53,931 bases of DNA, from NCBI GenBank assembly GCA_964591275.1, contig CAZQAE010000035.1, forward strand, positions 1 through 53,931, in the 5' to 3' direction. The stretch comes from G963674685 sp964591275. Lineage in GTDB: Bacteria > Lernaellota > Lernaellaia > JACKCT01. Below are positions 16,063-24,134 of the stretch, one piece after another (the stretch's first letter is position 1; each line of letters starts with the position of its first letter). Position numbers and translations under genes: made by a program. The notes beneath the pieces were generated by a model. The model searched no databases and was not told the DNA's origin. It saw nothing but the letters and a program-made list of their open reading frames with translations.

Positions 16063-16943
16063 TGAATCGCGCCTCCTATTTTCGGACGCCCCAGAATTTC
16101 ATTCAAAAACACATCCTGATGAACCTTGTATTGGACAAGGTTGAAGCCGGTGTAAAATCGATACACCTTATAATTAATGTCGGTATTCATGCGCCTAACT
16201 TTAGCATTAAAGCAGGAATTGTACACAATCAGTCCATAATCGACGTAAACAGCCACATTTCGCTCACCGTAGTACTCGGTAAAAAAGATGATGTCGCCGA
16301 AGGTGATATCCATAGGGTTCTTGATTTCCTGAGCGATTCGGGCAACGGCTTTTTCCAGTCCCTGCCCCCGAACGCGAATTTTCCATGGAATCTGCAATAC
16401 ATCTTGCAGGAACTTTTCGCCGCTGCTAAAATCAAGGGACTTATTAATGGATTTCTGCAGGGCCGGCGTGATGACGGTCCCTTCCATGAGGGAAACTTTG
16501 TCAACGGCCATATTGTCGGGATCCGGATACTGAATTCCGCAAGGACCTTCTTCAATTTTCATCTCGATGAGGTATTTGTATTTCCCCTTCAAAGATCGGT
16601 AGGCGATCAAGCCCTTCATGTTGATGTCATAAAGGCACTGGTTCAGAGAGTCCGAGATGGAAAAGGATTTCCAAGTGGAAGAGGCGTAGGGCGTATAGCG
16701 GTTTTTATCGTTTCGGTAAAACTTTGTGCCTATTTTTAACTCGTAAAATTCCAGGGAATCTTCTAGAAGCCTGTACGAGGGTGGATCCTTGAGAGGCATG
16801 CGCAACAGGGTATCCTGGTTGCCCAATCCTTCCGCTTCGGGGCTTTGCATCGACTGGCCAGCGCAGCCGCTCATCATAAATATCGCCACGACGCACGCGA
16901 CTAATATGGTCCTCGAAATTCCGGCTGCTTTAATTTCCATCAA
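16059..16943 (-). CDS. Lipoprotein of the ExbBD-associated operon
   Basis: A 294-residue lipoprotein. The N-terminal hydrophobic segment ends in MSGC, a good lipobox with Cys27. The next residues are Ala-Gly, not Asp, which favours outer-membrane sorting by the Lol system if E. coli rules apply. The mature part is mixed alpha/beta with no recognised domain; KEY features are an EGPCGIQYPD segment and a C-terminal YRFYTGFNLVQYKVHQDVF stretch. It is coupled to the TonB-like gene by an ATGA overlap, so the two are probably made in a fixed ratio. I infer an outer-membrane anchor or receptor for the TonB-like arm. The start may be at either of two adjacent ATG codons. Confidence 0.68.
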   Translation of the reverse strand: MMEIKAAGISRTILVACVVAIFMMSGCAGQSMQSPEAEGLGNQDTLLRMPLKDPPSYRLLEDSLEFYELKIGTKFYRNDKNRYTPYASSTWKSFSISDSLNQCLYDINMKGLIAYRSLKGKYKYLIEMKIEEGPCGIQYPDPDNMAVDKVSLMEGTVITPALQKSINKSLDFSSGEKFLQDVLQIPWKIRVRGQGLEKAVARIAQEIKNPMDITFGDIIFFTEYYGERNVAVYVDYGLIVYNSCFNAKVRRMNTDINYKVYRFYTGFNLVQYKVHQDVFLNEILGRPKIGGAIQ

Positions 16944-16984
16944 TTCACTTCTCCTAAGGCCGCCGATCGGCGGCAGTTCTCTTT

Positions 16985-18034
16985 CTAATTGTATAGCATA
17001 TGTATGCGTTTTTCGTCACGTCCAATTCCAAGAAAGAATCTGGCCATGGGATTGCCCATGCCGTCGAGCAATCCAACACCGCCGCCCATTGTCACGGCGG
17101 TGTAATTCATACCTCGGAAAGTCTTTCGATAGGCACCCATGACTTCAACGTAATCAATGCGATTATCGCCGAAGGGATTGCCTGCCTGGGTTCTGGAATT
17201 TGTGTCAAAAAGGAACTCGTCGCCAAAGCTGAAACGGAACTTCATTCCTCCGCCAAAAATCAACTCGTCTTCGGTGTACATGTCTCCGGTGTTGGGATGA
17301 TCGATCTCGTCCGAGTGGGGAGGGAGTTCGATGCGTGACTTTTCGGCAAAATATTTATATCCGCCGTTGAAAACGAAGGTCCACCATGTGCGTCCGAGAT
17401 CGACAACCAGTCGCGGCGCGATGGTTAATCCCCCGTCGGACAGGTATTGATTCGGCTTATAATTGATTGGGGTTGCGAAAGTTGTCACCAATCCTATCCC
17501 CAGGCAGCGCGCCAGTCGGTCGAAGCCGATCAACTTTACATCGATGCGGATATCTTCCAAGCCGTTGGTTTTGGTGTCCTCATCGGCGGCCAGCGTATCA
17601 TCGTCGAAGAGCCTCGGGCCTTCGACCTTGCTGACATCCACACCCTTGCGAGGGGCGGGCGGATATTCCTTGTTGTCCAGATAATCCTGGTCCATTGTCC
17701 TGGTGGGAACGTAGCCAATGCCCACGCCCACGTTGACGTAACGCCAGAAACCGATTCCCCAGACAAAATTGAGCGCCGGCTGATTCGAAATCAAAACAAC
17801 TTCATCGCCCTCATAGTTCTCGTAGTCGAGAATGTTGAGCGAATCGTCGAACATGAGACCGTAGTACATTCTGAACATTCCAAGGGGTTCGGAACCGTAG
17901 GATGTCAACAGACCGCTGCCATCGACGACCGGTTGGAAATAGTGCAGGTTTTTATCGAGCAGACCCTCGGCGAACACGGGGGAAACGGCAAGAAGCAAGA
18001 AGCACGCTGCTACGAGGATTCTCTTCAATCGCAT
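16985..18034 (-). CDS. Predicted outer-membrane beta-barrel protein
   Basis: A 349-residue exported protein. The signal peptide is clear (about 1-23, cleavage after VFA). The mature sequence alternates amphipathic, aromatic strands (LGMFRMYYGLMF, WGIGFWRYVNVGVGIGYV, TWWTFVFNGGYKYF, LIFGGGMKFRFSF, ARFFLGIG) with polar Asp-rich loops, the pattern of a monomeric outer-membrane barrel of perhaps 10 to 14 strands. The frame is open 14 codons upstream, but the ATG at 18034 directly precedes the signal peptide and has AAGGA 10 bases before it. It is the first gene of the seven-gene operon and the natural outer-membrane end point of the ExbB/ExbD/TonB-like chain. No plug domain or TonB box is seen, so it is not a classical TonB-dependent receptor. 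Confidence 0.68.
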   Translation of the reverse strand: MRLKRILVAACFLLLAVSPVFAEGLLDKNLHYFQPVVDGSGLLTSYGSEPLGMFRMYYGLMFDDSLNILDYENYEGDEVVLISNQPALNFVWGIGFWRYVNVGVGIGYVPTRTMDQDYLDNKEYPPAPRKGVDVSKVEGPRLFDDDTLAADEDTKTNGLEDIRIDVKLIGFDRLARCLGIGLVTTFATPINYKPNQYLSDGGLTIAPRLVVDLGRTWWTFVFNGGYKYFAEKSRIELPPHSDEIDHPNTGDMYTEDELIFGGGMKFRFSFGDEFLFDTNSRTQAGNPFGDNRIDYVEVMGAYRKTFRGMNYTAVTMGGGVGLLDGMGNPMARFFLGIGRDEKRIHMLYN

Positions 18035-18645
18035 CAAGTCAAATTCCTTCCCTACAGATTTGACAACCCCATACACGGCTCAGTTCCCGACAATCGGGGT
18101 GAAGACCTAAAGTGGCCCTGTCCCAAGCAACCCCTTCGCTGATCCCGCATGTTGTTGATTATCACTCCACGGAAGCTAATAAAAGCACCATTTCCCGGGT
18201 TGTCACAGCCGTGAATCCGGCGCTTCAAAAACAACATTCATCCGCCATATTTTAAAAATATCCCCAATTAAACTTCGTCCTTTATGGGGGTTTTCCCAGC
18301 AGGCCAAAAGGGGAACTCCTATGAGCCGTCGGAGTAGCCCCGAGCGACTCGGCACCGGCATTAAACATGGGGCTTTGAAAATTGTCAAGCATATGAGTCG
18401 AAACGTATAAATCTTAAGAATTTCTCTTAAGAATTTCTTTTGAGGGTGGGTGCAAAAGGTCCTGAAATCGTTACGGTTGCCCGGCATGGTTCCAGTGTCC
18501 TCTGACCAGGTATCCGGGAGTAAAGATGTGAGCATTTAGCGAAAAATCCGAATTGCGCGAATAGGCTGCATTGCTCACCATTATTTCAGCGCCTCCTTAA
18601 AGATATCCGCTGATTCTCAGCCCGGCGAGATCACAAATTATTTTG
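18035..18645. other. 611-base gap with nested hairpins and a tandem 13-mer
   Basis: No convincing gene lies here. On either strand 18310-18352 folds into two adjacent stems. In the first, GGGG-A-ACTCC (18310-18319) pairs with GGAGT-AG-CCCC (18331-18341). In the second, CCGAG (18340-18344) pairs with CTCGG (18348-18352). The last two C of the first stem are shared, so the stems are alternatives at that edge. At 18412-18437 the 13-mer TCTTAAGAATTTC is repeated twice without a gap. On the minus strand this DNA is the upstream region of the beta-barrel operon, so it probably carries its promoter and perhaps a long structured leader. Confidence 0.5.
18412..18437. repeat. Tandem 13-bp repeat
   Basis: Two perfect, adjacent copies of TCTTAAGAATTTC, each containing the palindrome CTTAAG. 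They lie in the upstream region of the envelope operon, about 380 bases before its first start codon. They may be a paired regulator binding site or a simple duplication. Confidence 0.75.
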
Positions 18646-19506
18646 TCAATTTGAATTCAACATAATGAGCGCCGCAACGAGAAAAATGGCCAGGCCCGCG
18701 ACCACAGCGACTGTAATCCACATCTTGTTTTTGGCCGACGCTTTAGTCGATTTAGGAGCCTTCAAAGCCGGATCGGGCGGATTTTCCGGATCGACATATT
18801 GCAGGACTATCTCACCGAATCGGATAAAGTCGCCACTTTTTAATCCGACGCCTCGAACTTTCGTTTCATTGACCCAACAACCGTTCGCGCTTTCGGTATC
18901 GTACAAAAAATGCTGGTTTTTACGCCATACAAGCTTTGCGTGTTTTCTCGAAACGCTATCGTGATTCAAAACCAAGTCCGATTCCACATCGCGGCCTATT
19001 TCAAACAGGCTTGCGCTGATAACGAAGGCAACGCCGTCTTCCATTTTCTTTAAGTAGGGTTTCAGAGCGACCGATGCGGTTTCAAGGGCCATATTGACGG
19101 TTTCGTCGCCGGAAGGAACCGGCGCATCCGGCGGAAAGCTGACTTCACGCAATCTGACTTTCAGATCCTTGCCCTGGTCTTCCACGAGAGTCTTTTCAAT
19201 GGTCTTTTTCAACTTGGCGCGACGTTCAAGTTTCAGCCGGTGATCTCCGATTTGAAGAAATTCGCCGGGATGCACTTCGGCTTCTCCCACGATTTGCACA
19301 TCGTTTTTGAAAACACCGTTCTCGCTATCCAAATCTTTTACTACGATATGGTCTTTCATCACCGTGACAGAGGCGTGAAAACGCGAAACACCGTCGCCTT
19401 GCAAAACGACTTCATTTCTGCCGTCCCGTCCCAGGTTCGTCAATTCCTTTTCCAGGACATGCTCAGCGACCACTTTATCCGCGATACTCTCCTTGAAAAT
19501 CCACAT
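18646..19506 (-). CDS. Double-FHA-domain protein with C-terminal membrane anchor
   Basis: A 286-residue phosphothreonine-binding adaptor. FHA1 spans about 22-93 (GR 26-27, S41-R-x-H44, N63-G64) and FHA2 about 168-238 (GR 171-172, S186-R-x-H189, N208-G209), so both keep the residues that bind phosphothreonine. A single hydrophobic helix at about 262-283 forms a tail anchor that holds the FHA domains in the cytoplasm. AGGAGG seven bases before the ATG fixes the start. It lies on the same strand as, and upstream of, the ExbB/ExbD/TonB-like operon. FHA domains also occur in GltG of the Myxococcus gliding machine and in type VI and type III systems, so a role in phosphorylation-dependent assembly of that machine is plausible. 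No Ser/Thr kinase is in the window. Confidence 0.85.
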   Translation of the reverse strand: MWIFKESIADKVVAEHVLEKELTNLGRDGRNEVVLQGDGVSRFHASVTVMKDHIVVKDLDSENGVFKNDVQIVGEAEVHPGEFLQIGDHRLKLERRAKLKKTIEKTLVEDQGKDLKVRLREVSFPPDAPVPSGDETVNMALETASVALKPYLKKMEDGVAFVISASLFEIGRDVESDLVLNHDSVSRKHAKLVWRKNQHFLYDTESANGCWVNETKVRGVGLKSGDFIRFGEIVLQYVDPENPPDPALKAPKSTKASAKNKMWITVAVVAGLAIFLVAALIMLNSN

Positions 19507-19574
19507 CCACTAACCTCCTCGCTTACTTTCATCCATCCCCGGCACGCCAGATCCCGCGTAAACCACAAAACTGC

Positions 19575-19595
19575 AGCGACCATCCCTACGTCGCT
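19575..19595 (-). terminator. Weak terminator-like hairpin after the NamZ-type gene
   Basis: AGCGAC (19575-19580) and GTCGCT (19590-19595) form a six-base-pair stem with a nine-base loop. On the minus strand it overlaps the stop codon of the NamZ-type gene and is followed by GCAGTTTTG. The T run is short, so termination may be partial before the FHA gene. Confidence 0.35.
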
Positions 19596-20766
19596 AGTCG
19601 TATAATAAATAATCTTTGCGCATTTCAACAAACAACTCTTCGCTCCGAATGGCGCCCTCGAAAATTTCGACCGTTTCTTTAGCCTGATCCACTCCCGTCC
19701 GAAATCGATTTGATCCCGTCAAAAGATCGATGGCGAATTTATCATCCACAAATTCGTATGCATCGGTTCTCCAGCCAAATGATGCTGGAAAGTTCACGGC
19801 GATCTCCCGAATCAGTTGCGCGTACACCCTGAAGGCATCGAAAGCGTTTCGATCCACCACGTGAATGTAAATACCGGCGCAAACCCTGTCGGCATATTTT
19901 TGAAATTTTGGGATAAAAGCAACCGGGCGAAAAACGCATCCGCCTGCTTTCTTTTCGTTCATGTGCGCCGCCAGTTTTTCAGCATTCAGACCGGGCGCCC
20001 CAATTTGCTCAAAGGGCGTTGTGGTTCCGCGACCTTCTGAAAGCGTCGTGCCTTCAACCATACAGCCTCCGGGATACACTATCGCCGTCGAAAGCGAAGG
20101 CATGTTCGGCGACGGAGAAATCCACGGCAAACCGGTCTCGTCAAAGAACATGCCGCGTCGCCATCCCTTCATCGGGATAACCGTAACCTTGCATTGCGGC
20201 ACAACCCTGTCTTTGAGCAAAAGCGCAATCTCTCCAACTGTCATGCCGTGCCTGACCGGCATGGGAAATCTTCCGACAAAAGAAAGATGATCGCTTTGCT
20301 GTACGGGTCCGCCGGCCACCGTCCCTCCGAGCGGATTCGGCCTGTCGCAAATGATCACTTCCGTATCGCTTTTCGCGCAAGCCTCCATGCAATAAAGCAT
20401 CGTCCAGATGAAGGTATAATAGCGGCTGCCGACATCCTGCAGGTCGATCACTAAAGCATCAAGTTCCGCCATAACGTCCAACGCGGGACTCAACGTATTT
20501 TCGTCGGCGCCGTAAAGGGAATACAAAGGAACTCCACCGGGCAGTTTTGCGTCGGGAACGTTTTCCATATCCTGCATGGCTCCGTGCGCACCGTGCTCCG
20601 GCCCAAAAACCGCCCGGACCTTAGCTTCGGACGAGTGGATACATACGCCAAGAACGCTTTTCATCGAGGGCGTAAAAGACGTGTGATTGATTACCAACCC
20701 GATGGTCTTTTTGGCGGCATAACGATTTAAGTTTGCTAAAAACTCTTCGTTTCCCAGGCGTACCAT
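19594..20766 (-). CDS. DUF1343/NamZ-type exo-beta-N-acetylmuramidase
   Basis: A 390-residue member of the DUF1343 family, whose founding enzyme NamZ releases terminal N-acetylmuramic acid from peptidoglycan fragments. Family hallmarks are FGPEHGAHG, PLYSLYG, DLQDVGSRYYTF, DRPNPLGG, SPSPNMPS and EGRGTTTPFEQIGAP, all present and in the usual order, and the length is normal. No signal peptide is visible, so the enzyme would act in the cytoplasm on recycled wall sugars, or the true N-terminus is missed. The ATG at 20766 has GGAGG ten bases upstream; a TTG two codons earlier is an alternative. It lies 16 bases after the transposase-like gene and close to the ftsEX-envC-ctpA group, which fits a role in wall turnover. 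Confidence 0.85.
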   Translation of the reverse strand: MVRLGNEEFLANLNRYAAKKTIGLVINHTSFTPSMKSVLGVCIHSSEAKVRAVFGPEHGAHGAMQDMENVPDAKLPGGVPLYSLYGADENTLSPALDVMAELDALVIDLQDVGSRYYTFIWTMLYCMEACAKSDTEVIICDRPNPLGGTVAGGPVQQSDHLSFVGRFPMPVRHGMTVGEIALLLKDRVVPQCKVTVIPMKGWRRGMFFDETGLPWISPSPNMPSLSTAIVYPGGCMVEGTTLSEGRGTTTPFEQIGAPGLNAEKLAAHMNEKKAGGCVFRPVAFIPKFQKYADRVCAGIYIHVVDRNAFDAFRVYAQLIREIAVNFPASFGWRTDAYEFVDDKFAIDLLTGSNRFRTGVDQAKETVEIFEGAIRSEELFVEMRKDYLLYD

Positions 20767-20782
20767 CGACAAAATGCCTCCT

Positions 20783-21232
20783 TTAAAAAATATACCGTTT
20801 ATCGAAAGGAACCTCATGCTTTGTCAAAAAGCTCATCAGTTCATCCCTGAAGGACATTTGTTGATGAAGGTCATCTTGTTTCCCGATAAATTCGATCACG
20901 GATCCGAGATTGGAATGACTGACCGAAAAGGCCGCCCACCCGCTTTGCCAGGAGAATTCGCCGTTGGCACCTTCCTGGTGCAAAATCCACTGCGTAGAAA
21001 GCGATTTGATATCCCTGATGATTTCAGACAAAGATTTGTTCCGATGAAGCTCAATCAAAATATGAATGTGATCCGCCGTCCCTTGGAAGGCCAGCATCGA
21101 GCATTTCCTATGTTGAAGCGCCTGGGCGACCACATCTTTTAGTCCCTGACGAATCGCCACGCTCAAATCAGGGCGACGCTTCTTTGTCGCTATAATGATG
21201 TGATCATAGTGTCGGGAGAAATATTGCCCCAT
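20783..21232 (-). CDS. IS200/IS605-like Y1 transposase with catalytic Tyr replaced by Phe
   Basis: A 149-residue single-domain HUH transposase of normal length for the TnpA/RAYT group. The metal-binding HUH motif is intact (ADHIHILIEL), as are the usual KSLSTQWI and FSWQSGWAAFSVSHS blocks. In the position where relatives have the nucleophile in YxxNQ-EHH, this protein reads VIEFIGKQDDLH: the Tyr is Phe (codon TTT) and the first His of the pair is Leu. It should therefore be unable to form the 5'-phosphotyrosine link. The frame is otherwise undamaged. It sits between wall genes on the same strand, 16 bases before the NamZ-type gene, with a small ATTCCC-T-GGGAAT palindrome (21242-21254) upstream. 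Either it is a recently inactivated element or a domesticated DNA-binding protein. Confidence 0.85.
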   Translation of the reverse strand: MGQYFSRHYDHIIIATKKRRPDLSVAIRQGLKDVVAQALQHRKCSMLAFQGTADHIHILIELHRNKSLSEIIRDIKSLSTQWILHQEGANGEFSWQSGWAAFSVSHSNLGSVIEFIGKQDDLHQQMSFRDELMSFLTKHEVPFDKRYIF

Positions 21233-21293
21233 TGTTTTTCATTCCCTGGGAATTCCATCGCTAATGAAAGCCAATATTCACTCAAGGATGCAT

Positions 21294-22568
21294 TTATTGC
21301 AAACGAATTATTTCGCTCGGGGGCACAATTTCGATTCCCGCAGCCTGAAGCTCGGGTATTTTCTTCTTCAAAGCACGCAGTGTGTTTTCGCTGGGATGCC
21401 CGATGGCGATAGCCGTTCCCTGGCGCCTGGCCACTGCCGCCAGGACATCGAATTGTTTCACAATTTTGTCGTACTCGGGGTAGTGATCCAGGAAGACGTT
21501 ACGCATCGCTGTTCTCATCCCCATTTTTTTGGCGACTTCGAATCCCTGCGAGGATGAAGCCGTCCGCGAATCGATAAAGTACAAACCGTAATTGCTAATC
21601 TCTTGTAGAACAATGGCCATTTTGCGCGCATCGGAAGTAAAAAGACTTCCCATATGGTTGTTCACGCCGACGATTCCCGGGACACGATCCAGATTTTCCC
21701 GCGCAACCCTGCGTATCTCCTCGTCAGACATTCTCACGAGCAAACCGCCCTTCCCTGTATTGATCTTTCTGTTTTTCGGTTCCATGGGCATATGCAACAT
21801 GATTTCACGTCCCCTAGCGCTGGCCAGATGTGCAAAATCCTCGCCCGTCGGCGTATAGGGCATGATGGCAAAGGTGATGGCCGCATCGATTTCAAGCATT
21901 TTGTGTTCCAGAAAATCGCGGTAGCCTATGTCGTCGATGATAATCGCAACGCGCGGCGAACCCTTGTATGACCTCTGAGGAACTTCTTTTTTGATATCGC
22001 TCAGAACGTATGAGACACTATCGGGCTCGGTCTCCAGGGCCGTACGCGTCAGCATGACGCTGTGCGTGTTCAATCCATCGATATCGATATTAATCCGAAT
22101 GGTTTTAGCGTCCCACTCGATGGCCTCAAAGCGCACGCCGTCGCCCAGTTTTTTCAGCTTTTCCTGAAACTTCTCCCGGGCGATTTCAAAACTGAACTCA
22201 TTGGGAACCCAAAGTTCCCAAAAGGTATAGACCCAGTTCCGGTCACTAACCTGCTTGGACGCAGTATAATTTGAAATAAAGTTTACTTTTGACAAAGACA
22301 GATCGAAAAAAGCCGAATAGGCCACACCCGTGGTTTTCACAACAAGGTCATCGAATGACAGCGAGATGGTCGGCGCTTTGTCTCCCGCCTCACTTTGCCC
22401 TTCCATCAAATCCGCCAGCGAATTAAAAAGCCAGGTAACCAAAAGAAGCGAGACGCCCGCGAAGATCAACTGCCCAAGCAGTCCGAGGCCGAAAAGCTGC
22501 CCTCCCGGCAGTTTGACGAGCCGCCTGCCAACCCGATTCAGCGGTGATCTTTTGCTTCGCTTGGTCAT
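21294..22568 (-). CDS. Divergent polysaccharide deacetylase family protein (YibQ-like)
   Basis: A 424-residue membrane-anchored protein. A basic N-terminus and one transmembrane helix (about 26-48) are followed by a roughly 150-residue periplasmic domain and a C-terminal NodB-like barrel (about 205-424). The barrel carries the family's metal and catalytic signature: IIDDIG (Asp212, Asp213), LHMPMEP (His259) and NNHMGS (His305). The family (Pfam Polysacc_deac_2) is found next to envC and ctpA in many proteobacteria, as here. Deacetylation of peptidoglycan or exopolysaccharide is assumed but not proven for the family. It is downstream of ctpA on the same strand, but with an unusually large 252-base spacer that holds a GGGTTTAGGG-type repeat. 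Confidence 0.82.
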   Translation of the reverse strand: MTKRSKRSPLNRVGRRLVKLPGGQLFGLGLLGQLIFAGVSLLLVTWLFNSLADLMEGQSEAGDKAPTISLSFDDLVVKTTGVAYSAFFDLSLSKVNFISNYTASKQVSDRNWVYTFWELWVPNEFSFEIAREKFQEKLKKLGDGVRFEAIEWDAKTIRINIDIDGLNTHSVMLTRTALETEPDSVSYVLSDIKKEVPQRSYKGSPRVAIIIDDIGYRDFLEHKMLEIDAAITFAIMPYTPTGEDFAHLASARGREIMLHMPMEPKNRKINTGKGGLLVRMSDEEIRRVARENLDRVPGIVGVNNHMGSLFTSDARKMAIVLQEISNYGLYFIDSRTASSSQGFEVAKKMGMRTAMRNVFLDHYPEYDKIVKQFDVLAAVARRQGTAIAIGHPSENTLRALKKKIPELQAAGIEIVPPSEIIRLQ

Positions 22569-22586
22569 TTTCTCCGATTTACCCGG

Positions 22587-22612
22587 ACAGGGTTTAGGGT
22601 ATGGGGTTTAGG
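22587..22612. repeat. GGGTTTAGGG-type low-complexity element
   Basis: Plus strand reads GGGTTTAGGG, then TATG, then GGGTTTAGGAG, a telomere-like but bacterial short repeat in the 252-base gap between the deacetylase and ctpA genes. A second copy of GGGTTTAGGGT occurs at 46265-46275. Open frames drawn through it look artefactual. Confidence 0.6.
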
Positions 22613-22820
22613 AGTGGCCAATGCGTGCCCGCCAGACAAAGCGAACACGAGCGAGAGGTTTGTATGCGAAGGGTTAAATCGAAGGTGAATGACGGCCTGC
22701 AATCCAAACAAACTCCTGAGAAGGGGCGTGAGAATGTGAGTAACTTCTTTGCCCAAAGTAATGTACTCCAGACCCCAAGCCTTTTGACCTTTGAAAATTG
22801 CCAATATCCCTGGATGGGGA

Positions 22821-24125
22821 TTATTTCGCGCTCACATTGTGAAACACGTCCCAGGCTTTCAATATTCCAAGAGCTTGTTCGAGTTGCGGATCGGCTGCCT
22901 TTTCGGATTCAATTTGGGGCGCATCCGATCCCTTGTCATCGCTTTCGGCCCCTTCCTCTTCGTCATTTTTGAGCCGATTTCGAAGATTTCGTTCGCCGAA
23001 AACGTTGTTCGGATCCTTTTTCCATACGTTAACCTGATCGGGGCTTACAATGAAATCCGGCGTGATTCCCTTGGCTTGAATATCCTGGCCGGAAGGCGTG
23101 AAATATTTTGCCGTCGTCAGGCGGAGCGCAACGTCCCTACCGATGGGGATCAACGATTGCACGGAAGCTTTTCCGAAAGTTTTGACTCCCACCAACACCG
23201 CTCGTTCTCTGTCCTTGAGCGCTCCGGCAACGATTTCACTGGCCGAAGCGCTGCCGGAATTTATCAGCACTACCAGGGGGCCTTCAAGATAGGTTCCGCC
23301 GCTACGGGCCGACATCGTCATGCTTTCGCTGGCGCTACGTCCACGCGTATAGACTATCAGTCCATCGGACAAAAACTCATTGGCGATGCCCACCGCCTGA
23401 TCCAAAAGTCCGCCGGGATTGTTTCGCAGATCCACGACCAGGCCCTTGAGCCCGCCGTCGTCTTCCTTCAATTTCTCAATCGCCTTTTTGACTCCCTTTT
23501 GAGCCTCCTGGCTGAATGTACGAATTCTGATATATCCGTAACCCGGTTCGAGGACCTCATGCTTCACGGGAATGATTTTGATGATGTCGCGAACGATATT
23601 CACATCGAAGGCATCGCTTCCCTCTCGCCAGATCGTCAGCGTAATCGATGTGTCCGGCTGGCCGCGCATCAGGTCCACAGCCTCGTTGATATCCATACCC
23701 TTGGTCAGCTTGCCGTCGATCTTGACAATAAGATCGCCGGCTTTAAGTCCCGCCCGGAAGGCCGGCGTATCATCGATGGGAGTCACGATCTTGACATATC
23801 CGTCCAACATCATGATTTCGATGCCCAGACCCCCGAATTTGCCTTCCGTTTCAACTTTCATGTTGTTCAAATCTTCGGGGTCAAGAAATCCGGAGTGCGG
23901 ATCCAGGCCGTTGAGCATGCCGCTGATGGCGTCATAGATCAATTCCTTGATATTCACTTCCTCCACATACTTGGCTTCAATCACTTCAAGAGCAGCCGTG
24001 AAAAGCCTGAGGGCGTCGTGGGCCTCCGTGGATAATTTTCCCACGGCGCGAGCCGACGGCGAAGCAACAAGGCAAACGACCAGCGTTAAAATCAAAATAC
24101 TGACGGCAAAATATCTGCGATTCAT
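22821..24125 (-). CDS. ctpA: C-terminal processing peptidase (S41 family, CtpA/Prc)
   Basis: A 434-residue periplasmic serine protease. It has a signal peptide (about 1-27), an N-terminal helical region, a PDZ domain (about 95-175, with GGLGIEI and AFRAGLKAGD) and the S41 core. The catalytic dyad is Ser294 in SGSASASEI and Lys319 in TFGKASVQ; VDLRNNPGGLL (231-241) is the usual preceding strand and loop. The C-terminus is acidic. CtpA-type proteases trim or degrade periplasmic proteins, including peptidoglycan hydrolases. Its start is nine bases after the envC stop, completing the order ftsE-ftsX-envC-ctpA. Confidence 0.95.
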   Translation of the reverse strand: MNRRYFAVSILILTLVVCLVASPSARAVGKLSTEAHDALRLFTAALEVIEAKYVEEVNIKELIYDAISGMLNGLDPHSGFLDPEDLNNMKVETEGKFGGLGIEIMMLDGYVKIVTPIDDTPAFRAGLKAGDLIVKIDGKLTKGMDINEAVDLMRGQPDTSITLTIWREGSDAFDVNIVRDIIKIIPVKHEVLEPGYGYIRIRTFSQEAQKGVKKAIEKLKEDDGGLKGLVVDLRNNPGGLLDQAVGIANEFLSDGLIVYTRGRSASESMTMSARSGGTYLEGPLVVLINSGSASASEIVAGALKDRERAVLVGVKTFGKASVQSLIPIGRDVALRLTTAKYFTPSGQDIQAKGITPDFIVSPDQVNVWKKDPNNVFGERNLRNRLKNDEEEGAESDDKGSDAPQIESEKAADPQLEQALGILKAWDVFHNVSAK

Positions 24126-24134
24126 TGACTCTCC

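Noticed and set aside
18440..18500. GGGTGGGTGCAAAAGG resembling part of a c-di-GMP-I riboswitch
   Set aside because: The required upstream GGCAAACC segment and the closing helix are absent, and the strand does not lead into a gene.
18203..18535. Minus-strand open frame of 110 codons in the 611-base gap
   Set aside because: Composition is unlike protein-coding sequence, it runs through the hairpins and the tandem 13-mer, and has no ribosome binding site.
22565..22804. Minus-strand open frame of 79 codons between the deacetylase and ctpA genes
   Set aside because: It is drawn through the GGGTTTAGGG repeat and has repeat-like, Leu/Pro/Thr-rich translation; no homology pattern.
22791..24035. 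Long plus-strand open frame (414 codons) opposite ctpA
   Set aside because: It is an antisense shadow: the minus strand carries a complete S41 protease with all motifs.
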